A DNA stretch of 64,000 nucleotides from Lepidodermella squamata (Eukaryota; Gastrotricha): contig JBLDXI010000009.1 of NCBI GenBank assembly GCA_047495785.1, positions 3,596,001 through 3,660,000 of the forward strand. Reading direction: 5' to 3'. Below, piece after piece: positions 33,112 to 46,191 of this stretch (position 1 is the stretch's first letter; the number at the start of each line of letters is the position of its first letter). A model generated the notes under the pieces. The model was not told the origin of the DNA and made no database searches. It saw nothing but the letters and a program-made list of their open reading frames with translations. The translations under genes and the position numbers were made by a program.

Positions 33112-36100
33112 TATAATACACGAAAATCTAATTATGGATTTTAATTATGGAAAATAAAATTTAGATGTAAATCGAGAAAGGCTTGAAACACATCGAGAAT
33201 CAAACCTGAGACCAGAAACCTGAAACAGAATGACCAACAACATGACTTCGTAACAACTAAAGCGCAACACCTATGTCCCTCCCCTTCTGCTTGGGTTCTG
33301 CGAAACCGACAGCTGCAAAACCGAAAAAACTGAAACTGAAAACTGAAAACCCCGCCAAAACTATAAACTTAAAATTGTGCTATTTAATATTTTTGAGTAT
33401 TTTAAAAGTTTTAATCAATCAAAATGTTATTTGTGTCAATACGAAATTTTATATTACCGGCGTCTGCGCGAAAACAAATCTCTCAGTTTTTTGCTGTTTC
33501 TCGTGGCACGTCGGCTCATGCTCTCGGTCGGACGGTTACCGGTTACCGTTTCCAGTAGCAATTTCGACGATGATTTAATTTTTCCTTTTACTTGCCTGCC
33601 TCTCCTAGTCCCCACGTTCAACTGCCTGGTTTTCGTTCGAGTTTGATTGTTTACCGCTTCGATTGCCAGTTGTGCGTAGTGCGGTTTATTATTTTCTGTT
33701 TATTCTTATAAAACTTTGACCACTGACCATGTGTATATTGTTTTAATAGCACCTTCAACTATCATCAAGGGTTTTTTACTCAAATCACTCAAATTTGCTG
33801 TCGTTCCGCCAACAGGAGGTTTTAATCATCTATTTATTCGATAAAACTTTGTCGTTGGCTGTGTTAGGGTTTTGTAGTTTGCTTTGTCGGTCGTCCTTGT
33901 AATAAGCGAATGGAGCGCCGAGCACCAAAGTGTGTTTCTGGAAGCCTAATTGTATTACAGTACTGATAAGGTTCTATATTTCATTCAATGTGATTTATTT
34001 CATACTGAAATTAGGAAGCGGTGAGATTGAGCCTTCAGCGCAGATTTTAGTTTATTTGGCTTATCGTCAAAATTGTCTTTACTCGAGCTTTTATGGATTG
34101 CAAGTTATTTCCGAGAAATTTATTCCGACACGCGGTAATTGCTCGGGCGTTGTCGAATATGCTAGCTGTCCTTTTTCAGCTGATACTTGAGATACTTGTA
34201 TTGTTTAGCAGTGCCAGATTCGAAAATAACTTCGCAGCTGCCGAAGGTTTCATTTTTGGACTTTCGGATTTCGGTGTTGAAGGTTTTATTTCTCTAGGCA
34301 TTGATTTTCCCTCTTAATTTTTATTGCATGGATAATTAATAGCTAATAAGAATGGCTGGAGACGAGGACAGATTCGATTTTTTTGCGGTCGAATATTTAC
34401 ACCCGGCGGCCAAGCATCAACCTTCAACTCATAAAGCGCGCTCCTATGCCTTAGCATATCATAGCATTATCTTTATGTTATCATTTTCTTCAAGTTTAGT
34501 ACGGGTATTGTAATGTTATTGTGTGGTCGTTCGATAATTGTGTTGTTAGGGCATTTGGCCATCCCGAGCAGGAGCATTTAAGATGCGTAGTATTGGGCTA
34601 TGGTTGCCTGAGATTCATTTAGTCTATCCGGTTCTCAATTATGTTGACGTTTTATATTCGAGAAAGAATTCACATGGTGCCTTGCGGTCACGATATTCAA
34701 ATTTTCGCTGCGGGTTTTGTCATGGAAGCTAGCATATCATCAAGTTGGTCATCTCAGCGTTTTTTTATCGTGGACAGTTGCGTGAAGTTTATTAAATCAG
34801 CATCTCCAATGAATTCAATTGGAATGATTGCTCAAGCGCCCCAGGATTTCATGGTCTTTCATCAATCATTCCTAAACAGTAATTTTCTTGCGATCATGGC
34901 GAAGCATATGTACTTCTGGTATAAAAAAATCAATATGTGGGCCGTTTCGTGTTTTTTGTATACCGCAGCACTGTGATTCAGCGCCGTCGGATGTTTACTC
35001 TGGGGACAGCCGCCGTTTTGTTGTATGTTTCTCTGCTCTCTTAATACATGCACTTCATCTGTGTCCTGCTGCGTGTTTCGCATTCCATCGTTCATAAAGT
35101 AATGAAACCGAGAGCACTGGCCGGTCGTACAGTCATTTCGGTATATAGCTGGTTACCCATTAGTTGTAGATGTTGGATTGAAATTAACACTTTTCCTGTG
35201 AATAATAACATCACTACTAAAGTTGTTTTAATGTGCTAGTGTGCCTCTTCGACAACGCGTTATAGCTCTTCCCGGATCGTAGTATTATTCATTGCAGAGT
35301 ATCAGTGTTAGAGGCGCTGCGGCGCGATAGAACTCAAATTACTAATGACGTGAGTTCTATGCATGTGGTGTCTATCATCTGATGCAAAGCTCGAGCCTGC
35401 GATGAAGCAGAAGAGTTACGCTCGGCCTTCAATATTTATATACACGCATTGTGTTCCAGCGTGCTCGTATGTGTGCTCATTTCGGGAATTCATGTGTATG
35501 TGTATATATAGCGCGCTTCGCTCAGGGCTCTCACTCGATTCACGAAGAAAACGGCCTGGCTGCTGCAGCACAGAACAACAGCTATGCTCATACACACTCA
35601 AACATGATCCTATAAGCTCCATATTATTATTATTGTAAATAATATGCGGAGATGAGTAGCGGCTGCTGCTTCTGTTGCTACTGCTGCTACATTTTTGCAT
35701 TGTTTTATGCCGCATAGTATTACGACTATGTGATAATATTATGCGTGTTTGACCCGGCTTCGGAATCAGTTGAGTTTTACTACTATTAATTGGCTTATCG
35801 GATGAGTTCCTTATCGCCTCCACAGCGTTAATGTGGGCCGGTCTGGAGGTGTTTTTTCTAACTGATATGCATTCTCGCTTGGCATTTTTATTGCATTACG
35901 TAAGTGATATCGTGATGCGTAAAAAAATACGAGATTGATTGATGCAATTGCACTGCCTATCCTTACTACTATTTTATTTAATAGGCGTTTAATTACTTAA
36001 AATTTGATGCGGATTTTCGTCGATTGTAACAGGTGAATTTCTTATTTTATTTGAACCTCAAACCGCATGAGCCTATTTGAAAGCCGATCTGAATTTGGTA

Positions 36101-36604
36101 TTACACCTGTTTCGGGTTGGTTACACCTAGGCCGACATTATCTAATCGCTCCTCGTTAACCCTAATTGCTTATGAATTTTTCAATTTTTTCGCAATTTTC
36201 TATGAGGAAATACATTTTGGTTTTCTTTCATTTCAGGTAACGTGAGCGTAAAGTAAAACAATTCAAGTGTAAACCTTTCTGGATATCTGGCCTATCGATG
36301 AAGCGTTTCTAAGTTTTGTCCGAATCGAGAAACAACATTGTTCAGGGTTTCGCGGTGTCCTTTATTCCAGGCTCCTGATTGATTTTGGCGAATTTCCCAT
36401 TTTCTTTTTGAGAAATTCTGTTGAATTTGAAATTTCTCTCGATTTCCGTCTCGGTTGAGTAATTTTTTTTATTTTCCACACGTCGTTTTTCATCCAGCGA
36501 GAAAGTTTTTCTAAGATTTTCAAAATTTATTATAATATCATCTCTAATTATATATAATTTATCATTTTAATTTAGTTGTTAATTTATTGTGTTAACAACT
36601 TGCA
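33112..36604. other. 3.5-kb divergent upstream region of PIGW and alpha-spectrin
   Basis: No protein-coding homology was found. This should hold the promoters and the non-coding 5' exons of alpha-spectrin. A TTTCATTTCAG acceptor at about 36238 and an AATTTAG near 36575 suggest at least one 5'-UTR intron. A 150-nt element shared with spectrin intron 5 lies at 36068-36216. Confidence 0.5.
36068..36216 (+). repeat. Intronic repeat, copy 1 (upstream of alpha-spectrin)
   Basis: This copy runs from TGAGCCTATTTGAAAGCCGA to TATGAGGAAATACATTTT and is closely similar to 42762-42906, same orientation. It contains TGTTTCGGGTTGGTTACACC and CTCGTTAACCCTAATTGC. It ends about 22 nt before a TTTCAG acceptor-like site in the presumed 5' UTR. 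Confidence 0.85.
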
Positions 36605-39600
36605 ATGGCCGAGTTGCAAGTTACCGACGATGGACACTTGACAGTGGACACGAGCGAAGCGGGCGACAACCACCACACGCGGTCGCCGCGCTCGCTCGCC
36701 TCCCCCGGCGTCCAGTCGAGCACCAGCACGCGCAGCGCCGTGCAAATCCTCGAAACGGCCGAGGACATCCAGGCGCGACGTGAGCAGGTTCTCAACCGAT
36801 ACGCTGCCTTCAAGGAAGCCACGACGCGGCGTCGCATGATGCTCGAGGACGCCCGTCGCTACCAGTGCTTCCGCCGCGACGCCGATGAAATGAAAAATTG
36901 GATCTTGGAAAAGCTGAAAGTCGCGTCTGACGAAAGTTACAAAGACACGACTAACCTACAGACTAAAATCCAGAAACACCAGGCTTTCGAAGCCGAAGTG
37001 TTGGCGCATCGTGCCGCAGTTGACGAGCTAGACGTCCGCGGTAAGCAAATGATCCACGAAGGACATTACGCCGCCGACGTTATCAACCAGCGTCTCGATG
37101 AAATCCAGCAGTTGTGGATGCAGTTGTTGGACAGACTCCGCGAAAAGACCCTGCGTCTCCAAGAGGCCTTGGACTTAGTCCTTTTCGTCCGAGATTGCGA
37201 CGAATTACTGTTCTGGATCGCTGATAAAGAAAGCTACCTTAAAAGTTCTGATGCAAGTGTAGTCACTGGGGAGCCATCCACTGCCACCCAGGGCGATATC
37301 GATCATATGGAGGTTGTTCAGAAGAAATTTGAGGAATTCAAGAAGGAGTTGATGAATAACGAGTATCGTTTGGTGACGATTAACGAACGAGCTCAGCAGT
37401 TGTACGACCGCGGCCACCCTGAGGACGGGGCCATTCGGTCGAAACAGGACGAAGTCAATGCCGCCTGGCACCGTCTTCGCCACCAGAGTTCAGTGCGAGA
37501 ACAGCACCTACTCGGCGCGCACGAGGTGCATCAATTCAACCGAGATGTCTCGGAAACTTTGAGCTGGATGCGTGAGAAAGTTGCGCTGCTGGACGGCGAT
37601 GAGCTGGGCCAGGATATCGCCTCCGTCCAGACCCTGCAGCGTAAACACGACGGTCTCGAGCGTGATTTAGCCGCGATTCGGGAGACGGTTGCTCAACTAG
37701 AGCAGCAGGCTTCTCGACTGAAACTTGCCTCACCCGAAATGTCTGACCCGATCGAAGACAAACGTCGCCAGTTGGACGCTGGTTGGCAGGATTTGGAGAC
37801 GAAGGCCATCGATCGCCGTCATCGCTTGGAGCAGCAGTACCGTCTCATGCGTTTCACCGCCGATCATCGCGAATTGTCGGCCTGGTTGAATGAAATTCGC
37901 AACCAAATGTCGGCCGAGGACCTTGCCACGGATGTCGCTGGGGCTGAGGGTTTGAAGAAGCGCCATGTTGAGTTGAAGGCTGAGATGGATGCCCGTGAGG
38001 ATCAGTTCAAACAGCTTGAGGAGGATGGAACTCGCCTCGCTGAACTTGGCCATCCTAACTCGGCTGAAATTACGGCTATGTTGGCGCAATTGACCGCTGA
38101 CAAGCGCAATGTTATGGATATCTGGGCTGATAAAAAGTAAGCTCTCAAAATTTATGAAAATACTCAGAATGTCACATGAGATCCTAACTTTTCTGAATCC
38201 GCGCCAATTTTTGAAATTTTATGTCACTATATTATAATTTCTCTTGTTTTTTTCAGTCGCCAGTACGATGAATGCTTGGACTTGCAGTATTTCATCCGCG
38301 ATACCGAACAAGCCGAGGCTTTCCTCAACAAGCAGGAGGCCTTCCTTGCCGGCGAAGACATTGGCGATTCTCTGGATGCCGCTGAAGCTTTACTGAAAAA
38401 GCACACAGATTTCGAGAAATCACTTGCCGCCCAGGAGGAGAAATTCCGCCTCCTGTTCGAATACGGCCAGAAGCACATTGATAAGGGCAATTACGGCCTG
38501 GGTGAAATTCAGGACTTGCTGAGCGAGTTGATCCGACGTCGCCAGGCTCTGGCTGACAAGGCTGAAAACCGCAAGAAACGCCTGCAGGAATCGTATTATT
38601 TCCAGGTGTTTGAGCGTGATTGCGACGAAGCTCGCGGCTGGTTGAGCGAAAAACTGCGTCTGCTTGCCGACGACCCGATTCAAGACCGTCTGTCGAACCT
38701 TCAGACGAAAACGCAGCGTCAGCAGAATTTCGAGACTGAAATCGCGGCGAACCGCGCTCGTCTCGATGACGTTGAACAGCGTGGGCAGAAATTGATGGAT
38801 TCAGGCCATGCTTCGTTCACCGAAATCGACCAGCGCTTGAAGCAACTGCGCGAATTGTGGGACCGTCTCAGCCAGGCTGCTCAGACCCGTCGCGATCGTT
38901 TGCGTGAACTGGCCGAGGCCCAGGCGTTCTACCGAGCCGCTGAGGATCTCGAGTCTTGGCTCAACGACGTCGAGGCTCAGCTGCGCAGTGACGATACCGG
39001 CCGTGATTTGGGCGCGGTTCAGAATTTGGATAAGCGCAATCAGCTGTTGAAGTCCGACATCACGGCTCATGCTGACCGTGTTGAGGCTTTACTGGCGCAG
39101 GCTGGCACTTTCCGCGGCCAGGGCCACTACGATGCTGATGCTGCAACCCAGCGTGCAGAGCAGATCGCTCAACGCTATGGTAAATATTTATATCGATTTT
39201 TTTAAATTTTGTGTGAAAATTGTAAAAATTGAAAGAAACTGAAATAGCCGTTAATTCAATTGTTCAAGTCAAGGAAGATTTTCCCCTCAATTCTGAATAT
39301 TTGAAAAAATTTGATAAATGTATCAAATCCACCTTAATTTTTCTTTGCTTGTGACTGCCATTTTTTCACTAAATTCATCACATTTCAATTTGTTAAATTT
39401 TTACTATCGTTCAATTACTATTTCTTAATTTCTTTCATGAGTTATAAAATGTTACATTTTCTTTTCTTAGGAAATCTGAATGACCCATTGGCACGTCGCC
39501 AGCAGCGTCTTCACGACGGCATTCGCTATCACCAGCTGTGCCGCGATATCGAGGAGATGGAAGACTGGATCCGCGAGAAACTGCCGATCGCAACCAGCAC

Positions 39601-42600
39601 ATCCCTCGGCCGGGATTTGATTGGCGTTCAGAATTTGATCAAGAAGCACTCAGTCCTGATGCAGGAACTCGGGCAGCGCGAGCCCCGCAGCCTCGAGCTG
39701 ATGCAAGCCGGATCTGACCTTATCCTTGAGCAACACTTTGCCACTGCCGATATTCAGAAGCGCCTGAACTCGTTCAAGCAACTGTGGGAGTCGATCCGCG
39801 ATAGGGCTAAGGCTCGTGATGCTGAATTGGCCGATGCTGCCCAGAGCCATCAATACCTGGCCGATGCCGGGGAAGCCGAGGCCTGGATGTCGGAAAAGGA
39901 GCCGCTTGTTGTTTCAACCGATTACGGTCGTGATGAAGACAGCGCTGAGGCCCTGCTGAAGAAACACTCCGCCCTGATGGGTGATATCGAGTCATTCGGC
40001 GGAACTATTGCCACCCTGCGCCAACAGGCCGACGCCTGCCGTCGCAAGGAAGCCCCAGTCAATGAAGCCGCGAGTCGTCAATACGTCCAGGCTTTGTACG
40101 ACTACGCCGAGAAATCGCCGCGCGAAGTTTCCATGAAGAAGAATGACACGTTGATCCTCCTTAACGGATCGAACAAGGACTGGTGGAAGGTCGAAATCAA
40201 TGACCGCCAGGGTTTCGTACCCGCTGCTTATCTGCGCCGTCTTGATGCCGGCCCGACTGCCGGTCAACAGACCCAGCAACAGCCGTTGAGCGTCACGAAG
40301 CGCCAGGAACAAGTGGAGGCGCAATACGCGCGTCTTCTCGATGCCGGCAAGTTCCGCAAGGAGAAGCTGGCCGAGACTTGCCGCGGTTATGAAATGATCC
40401 GCCAGGCCACTGACATGGGCTCGTGGTTCGCTGAACGCCAGGAGCAACTCGCGACCACCTCAAGCGCTGCGTTGACTGAATCAGCGCCGACTGGTAGTCT
40501 CGAACAGGTCGAGCATCAGCAGAAGCATTTCGAAGATATGCAGAAGGAATTGGAGGCGAATCGCCAGAATTTAGATGAAATGGAGGCCCTATCTGCGAAA
40601 TTGGAGGCGATGGGCCAGCCGGAGGCGGCTCAGCGTATCCGTTTGCAAATGCAGCAGTTAAACACGTCTTGGAAGCAAGTCCAAGACGCCCTGAAGGAAC
40701 GTGCTTCAAAGCTGCAAAGCTCATTCGAAGTCCAGCGCTATCACCGTGATGCTGATGAAACCGAAGATTGGTATGTTTTTGTTTTTAATTTTTAATTTTT
40801 CTAAATTCAAGATGAATGATCTGTAGTTTACGGGATTTTTCAACATTTTACTTTTAATTAAGCTGGATTTTTATAAACTTTTCTCACTTTTTAGGATCCA
40901 CGAGAAGGAGCAAGCTTTGGCTTCGGACAACTATGGCCACGACTTGGTCAGTGTCCAGGCCCTGCGTCGTAAACACGATGGCGTTGAACGCGATCTGATC
41001 GCCCTGGAAGAGCGCGTCCGTGCCCTGGACAGCTCCGCCCAAGAACTGATCCGTCGCCACCCTGACCAGACTATGGCTATCTACGAGCACCAGACTCGTT
41101 TGAACGAGCGTTGGAACGCGTTGACTGACAAGGCTAACCTTCGCAAGGCCCGCCTGCTCGATTCGTTCGATTTGCAGCGTTTCCTGTCCGATTTCCGCGA
41201 CCTGCTATCGTGGATCAACTCGATGATGGCCCTTGTTTCGTCCGACGAGTTGGCTACTGATGTTACCAGCGCCGAAGCTTTGCTCGAGCGCCATCAGGTA
41301 TGTGACGGGGATAATTTCGGTTGAAAAAATTGGACCCGCAACATGCAAAAAATTATTATTTTCATTTTGATGCCATTTGATTGTTCACCTGCTTCATATT
41401 GTTTTATTGCAAAACCATCTAATTATTTATTGTGGGATTTTGCCGCAAATAATACGATTGGAACCACATCAATTTTATGTTTGCTTCTCCCAAACGCCGA
41501 ATTATTTGTTGTCGCCATTGATGATTGATTGTCATGCCATTTTGTCCACCTCGAAAGTTGTTTCACGGTGAATTCGCTAGCCGCTATAACATCGTTTACG
41601 AACCCAACCGCGGCCAGGATGAGGTTGAATTGTGTGCTGTATAACTGCGAGATTTTGAAGTGAAACACTAAGATTTTGAGCATGGCAAATATTAACAATA
41701 TTTTTGACAAATATTTCAGTTTGATACTCAATTTGATACTCTAACTCACACGGTATTCAATTTCTCTCAAATTTACGCACTACCTCCTTGATTGAACAGA
41801 AACAGCACCAAAACATTTCCTGCCAGATGATCAATAATACATAAATAGACCAGACCAAAATTCTAGATAGCTGACTTGCGCGCATGATTTGTGGTTGTGT
41901 AAAGCATGGTGTTATTTTGAATGAATCATCGCATTTTTACCTGAAACTAATATTTGCCGATTATTTTTTCCAGGAACATCGTGTCGAAATCGATGCTCGT
42001 TCCGGAACTTTTGAGACCTTTGAAGTTTTCGGCCAGCAACTGCTTGAGGCGCGCCATTACGCCAGCGATGAAGTCCAGCAGCGTATGGAGGAGCTGCGCG
42101 AAGCTCGTCTGCTGCTCGAGCAGCGCTGGATGGACCGCCGTCTTAAGCTGGATCAGTGCCTTGAACTGCAAGTGTTCAACCGCGAGTGCGAGCAGGCCGA
42201 GGCGTGGATGGCTGCCCGTGAGCAGTTTTTGGAGGCCGCTCAATCGCAGCAGCAAGGCAGTGGAGTCGAGGCTTTGATCAAGAAGCACGAAGATCTCGAC
42301 CGTGCTATTTCTTCTCAGGAGGAGAAGATTCAAACCGTCGCGAAAACTGCGGATGAATTGATTGCCCAGCAGCACTATGACGCGCCGGGCATTGCCAACC
42401 GCAAGAACCAGGTCCTTAGCCGTTGGGACCGGTTGAAGGCTGAGTTGGTCAAGTACCGCGCCAAGTTGAACGAGGCCAAGGACTTGCAGGGTGTCCTTCA
42501 GGATATTGAAACTTTCGAAATCTGGATGACGGAAATGCTGCGCCGCGCTGGCGAGGAGCAACTGAAGGACCCGAATGCTAATGTCCAGGCCAAGTACCAG

Positions 42601-45600
42601 AAGCACCAGGTTCGTTTCTTAGGAAAAATAAAATCCGACAACTTCTAAACTTATTTGAGCGATTTTCAAAATTTGAAATTTTTTTCATTAAGGTGGAGTT
42701 TTTTCTGAATTTCGAGTTTTATATGTTATGCGATATCTTTGAAACTCGCTCAAAAATTTACTGTGAGCCTATTTGAAAGCCGATCCGAATTCGGTAATTA
42801 CCTGTTTCGGGTTGGTTACACCTAGGCCGATATTATCATGGTTCCTCGTTAACCCTAATTGCTTATGAATTCTATTTTTTCGCAATTTTCTATGAGGAAA
42901 TACATTTTTATTGTATTATCAATAGGTATTCGAGGCTGAAATCGCTGCGAATGCCGAGCGTCTGAAGCATATTTTGAACGCTGGGCAAGGCTTGATTGAC
43001 GACGGCCACTGCGGAGGCCACGAAGGCGCCCTCGGCGAGAAGTTGGAGGCCCTCCACAAACAATGGGACCAACTCACGACCCGTTCTGCCGACGTTGGAA
43101 GCCGCGTTACCGCCGCCATCAAGCAACAAATGTACAACGCCGGCGCTAAGGATCTTGAATTCTGGCTATCGGAGATGGAACAACTCGTTCAAAGCGATGA
43201 TTACGGCAAAGATTTGTCGAGCGTGCAGAACCTGGTGAAGAAGCACCAGTTGCTCGATGCTGATATCGCAGCTCATGAGGAGCGTATCCGCGACTTGGGC
43301 TCCCATGCTGAGGCGGCGGTTGACCCGGCTGAGGCCAGGGCAAAACACGCTCAGTTATTGGCCCGTTACGTCCAGGTTAAGGATCTGGCTTCAAAGCGAT
43401 CGGACCGTCTTAAGGAGGCACTCGCCCTTCACCAATTTATGCGTGACATTGAGGATGAAGAGGCCTGGATCAAGGAGAAGAAGTTGCTGCTTCAATCGCA
43501 GGATTACGGCCGCGATTTGACATCTGTTCAGAACCTGCAGAAGAAACACGGCCGTCTCGAAACGGATTTGACCAGCCACGAACCGGCTGTTGGCGCTGTT
43601 TTGCGAGACGGTGAACGTCTGGCTGAGTCATCAGCCGGCGGTCCTGAGGCTCAGCTCCTCCACGGCCGTCTTGACTCGCTCCGCACCAACTGGAATGAAC
43701 TTCGTGACTTGGCGAACGGACGCGGCCAGCGGTTGCGCGAGGCCCTTGCCTATCAGGAATGGGCGGCTGAGCTGGAGGAGGAGGCTGCGTGGGTTGCTGA
43801 GAAGCAGCACCTGCTATCGGCCACCGATGCCGGCGATAGTTTGGCTGCGGTCCAGGGTCTATTGAAGAAGCATGATGCGTTCGAAGCCGAGTTGGCTGTT
43901 CGTCAAGACCGTTTTGGCGAATTGCGTGGTCGCGCTGATGCTTTGATCAATGACGGCAATTTCAACGCTGATCTTGTCCGCCATCAGGTTTGTCAAATTA
44001 TCACTCAATATCAAAACTAAAAAGGTCTATCTTCCTAAGGTTATTAGATCTAATTCCCATATTTTGAAATTTTAAGAATTTTAACTTGAAAATCCTGATA
44101 TTTCAAGGCTTTAAAATATATTTTTATTAAGCTGGAATAAGTGAGAATTTAAATTTATTTTTCGATAAGTTTTAAATAATAAATTCATTGTTCATTTCTA
44201 ACAGGTTGAACGCCTCCATGATTCATTGGCCGCTCTGCAACTGGCGGCGGAGAAGCGCAAACGCGGGCTGCTCGACCAGTCGGCCTACATGCAATTTATG
44301 TGGAAAACCGACGTCGTCGAGTCGTGGATCGACGAGCGCGAGGCGGCGCTCAAGAGCGACGACTACGGCCGCGATTTGGGCGGCGTGCAGACGCTGCTCA
44401 CAAAGCAAGACACCTTCGACGCCGGCCTTCGGGCCTTCGAGAAGGAAGGCATCGCCGTTATCGCCGAATTGCGTGAACAACTGGTCAACAGTCAAACGCA
44501 GGGCACGCAGCAAGCCGCCGCGATTGACAAGCGTTTCGAGGCGGTTCTAGCGAAATGGCGCCGTTTGTTGGCGTCGGCTGAGCAGCGGCGCCAGCGTCTT
44601 CTTCGCCTGCAGGATCAGTACCGTAAGTTGGACGAGCTGTTCCTGACATTTGCGAAGAAGGCGTCTGCGTTCAATTCGTGGTTCGAAAACGCCGAGGAAG
44701 ATCTTACCGACCCGGTGCGATGCAATTCAGTCGAGGAAATTCGCGCCCTTATCGAGGCCCACGAGCAATTCAAGGCCTCGCTGAGCGACGCGCAGGCCGA
44801 TTTCGATCAACTCGGCGTCCTCGACAAGCAGATCAAGTCGTTCCAGGCCGGGCCGAACCCGTACACGTGGTTCACGATGGAAACCCTCGCCGAGACGTGG
44901 TCGAACTTGCAGAAGATTATTCGTGATCGTGATGCTGAGTTGGCGGCTGAAATGGGTCGCCAGGAGGAGAACGACTGGCTGCGGCGTGACTTTGCGCAGA
45001 ATGCCAACGGTATGCACCGGTGGTTGGCGGACACGCGCGCGGCGATGATGGACTCGACAGGCAGCCTCGAAGAGCAGCTCGCGTTTATCCAGGGCAAGGC
45101 GAACGAGCTGCAGCAACAGCGCCAGAAACTTCGCCGAATCGAAGAACTCGCGGCGCGCCTCGAAGAACGCCTCATCCTCGACAACAGGTACGAATAAAAT
45201 ACCATCTATACTAGTTTCAGGGTCAAATGGAATATATTTTTAATTTTTTTAAATATTCGTTCTTACGGTTCTTAAACATGCAAAAACTGGAAAGAATTTG
45301 GAAATTCCCAACGGTTTTGCAAGGGAGCATTTTAGTTGGGCGCTAGTTGCATTGGTTGTATAGGATTATATAGGATAGGCTATATAGGATTACTTTTCAT
45401 GGAATTTTTAATAGAATTTTAAGGTGGAACTTTTTTCCCAATTTTTCCAATTTTTTTTCGATATTTCAGTTTAATTTTCATTTTTAAAGTTGAAAAGCTC
45501 CTTAAATTTTGTTTTAATTGATTTCTATGATAATTTGTGATTAAATGTTTTCAGGTATACCGAGCATTCGGCCCTGTCCCTCGCGCAACAATGGGATCAG

Positions 45601-46191
45601 CTGAACCAGCTGGCCATGCGCCTTCGCCACAACCTCGAACAACAAATCCAGGCCCGCAAGCAGAGCGGCGTGACGGACGACTCGCTCAAGGAGTACATGA
45701 TGATGTTCCGCTACTTCGACAAGGAGAAGACGGGCCGTCTCTCGCACGCGCACTTCAAGTCGTGTCTGCAGGCGCTCGGCATCGACCTGCCCGTCGCCGA
45801 CACGGACCCCGAGTTCCAGCGCATCCTCGACCGCGTCGACCCGAACCGCGACGGCTACGTCTCGGTGCAGGACTACATGGCCTTCCTCATCTCGTATGAA
45901 ACCGAGAACGTGCAGTCCATCACCGAAATCGAACAGGCCTTCCGGGCTTTAACCGGAGACGGCGAAAAGCCGTACATCACCCGCCAAGAACTTGCGGTAA
46001 GCTTATTTTGCGATATTTTAAGGAGGAATTTTATTGAATTTAAAAAAAAATTTTAGGCCTCGCTCTCGCCCGAACTCACAGAATATTGCGTGCGGCATAT
46101 GAAGCCGTACGTGAATCCGTCTAACAACTTCGCAATTCAAGACGCGTACGACTATACCGAGTTCACCAAACGCCTGTTCGCCACTGCCTAG
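36605..46191 (+). CDS. SPTA: Alpha-spectrin
   Basis: Nine coding exons (36605-38136, 38257-39179, 39471-40770, 40895-41297, 41974-42609, 42926-43987, 44205-45187, 45555-45996, 46057-46191) join without a frame conflict to give 2471 aa, matching metazoan alpha-spectrins (2415-2477). The protein is about 20 three-helix spectrin repeats of about 106 residues, with recurring motifs such as FxRDxDExxxWIxEK, LxxVQxLxKKHxxxE and GHxxxxxIxxR. An SH3 domain lies at about 1019-1077 ([37 protein letters not shown]). The C-terminus has calmodulin-like EF hands from about 2324, with loops DKEKTGRLS and DPNRDGYVS. Paired with beta-spectrin it forms the membrane skeleton. A disordered Ser/His-rich head of about 45 residues precedes the partial first helix. 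GC is clearly higher than in flanking DNA, as expected for a highly expressed gene. Confidence 0.96.
41298..41973 (+). other. Alpha-spectrin intron 4
   Basis: This is the longest intron within the spectrin coding region, 676 nt from GTATGT to TTTTTTCCAG. ORFs in it have no homology to known domains; the spectrin frame is open and continuous only when it is removed. Confidence 0.8.
42762..42906 (+). repeat. Intronic repeat, copy 2 (alpha-spectrin intron 5)
   Basis: This is a near-copy of 36068-36216 with a few substitutions and small indels. It lies in the same orientation and ends about 19 nt before the exon 6 acceptor (TATCAATAG). Shared long blocks include GGGTTGGTTACACCTAGGCC and TCGCAATTTTCTATGAGG. 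Confidence 0.85.

Noticed and set aside
34641-34976. 111-codon plus-strand ORF upstream of alpha-spectrin
   Set aside because: It lies in AT-rich sequence with no domain, signal or splice context and looks like a chance ORF.
35416-35823. 135-codon reverse ORF rich in Ser/Asn/Arg
   Set aside because: It derives from short trinucleotide-like repeats (TGCTGC, TATTAT) and has no homology.
39992-40447. Reverse ORFs of about 150 codons in spectrin exon 3
   Set aside because: They are antisense shadows of coding sequence that includes the SH3 domain.
41947-42606. 219-codon reverse ORF in alpha-spectrin
   Set aside because: It mirrors spectrin repeats through codon bias; the plus strand gives the conserved protein.
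45537-45899. Alternative plus-strand frame of 120 codons in spectrin exon 8
   Set aside because: It overlaps the EF-hand exon in another frame and has an Arg/Pro-rich, frame-shadow composition.
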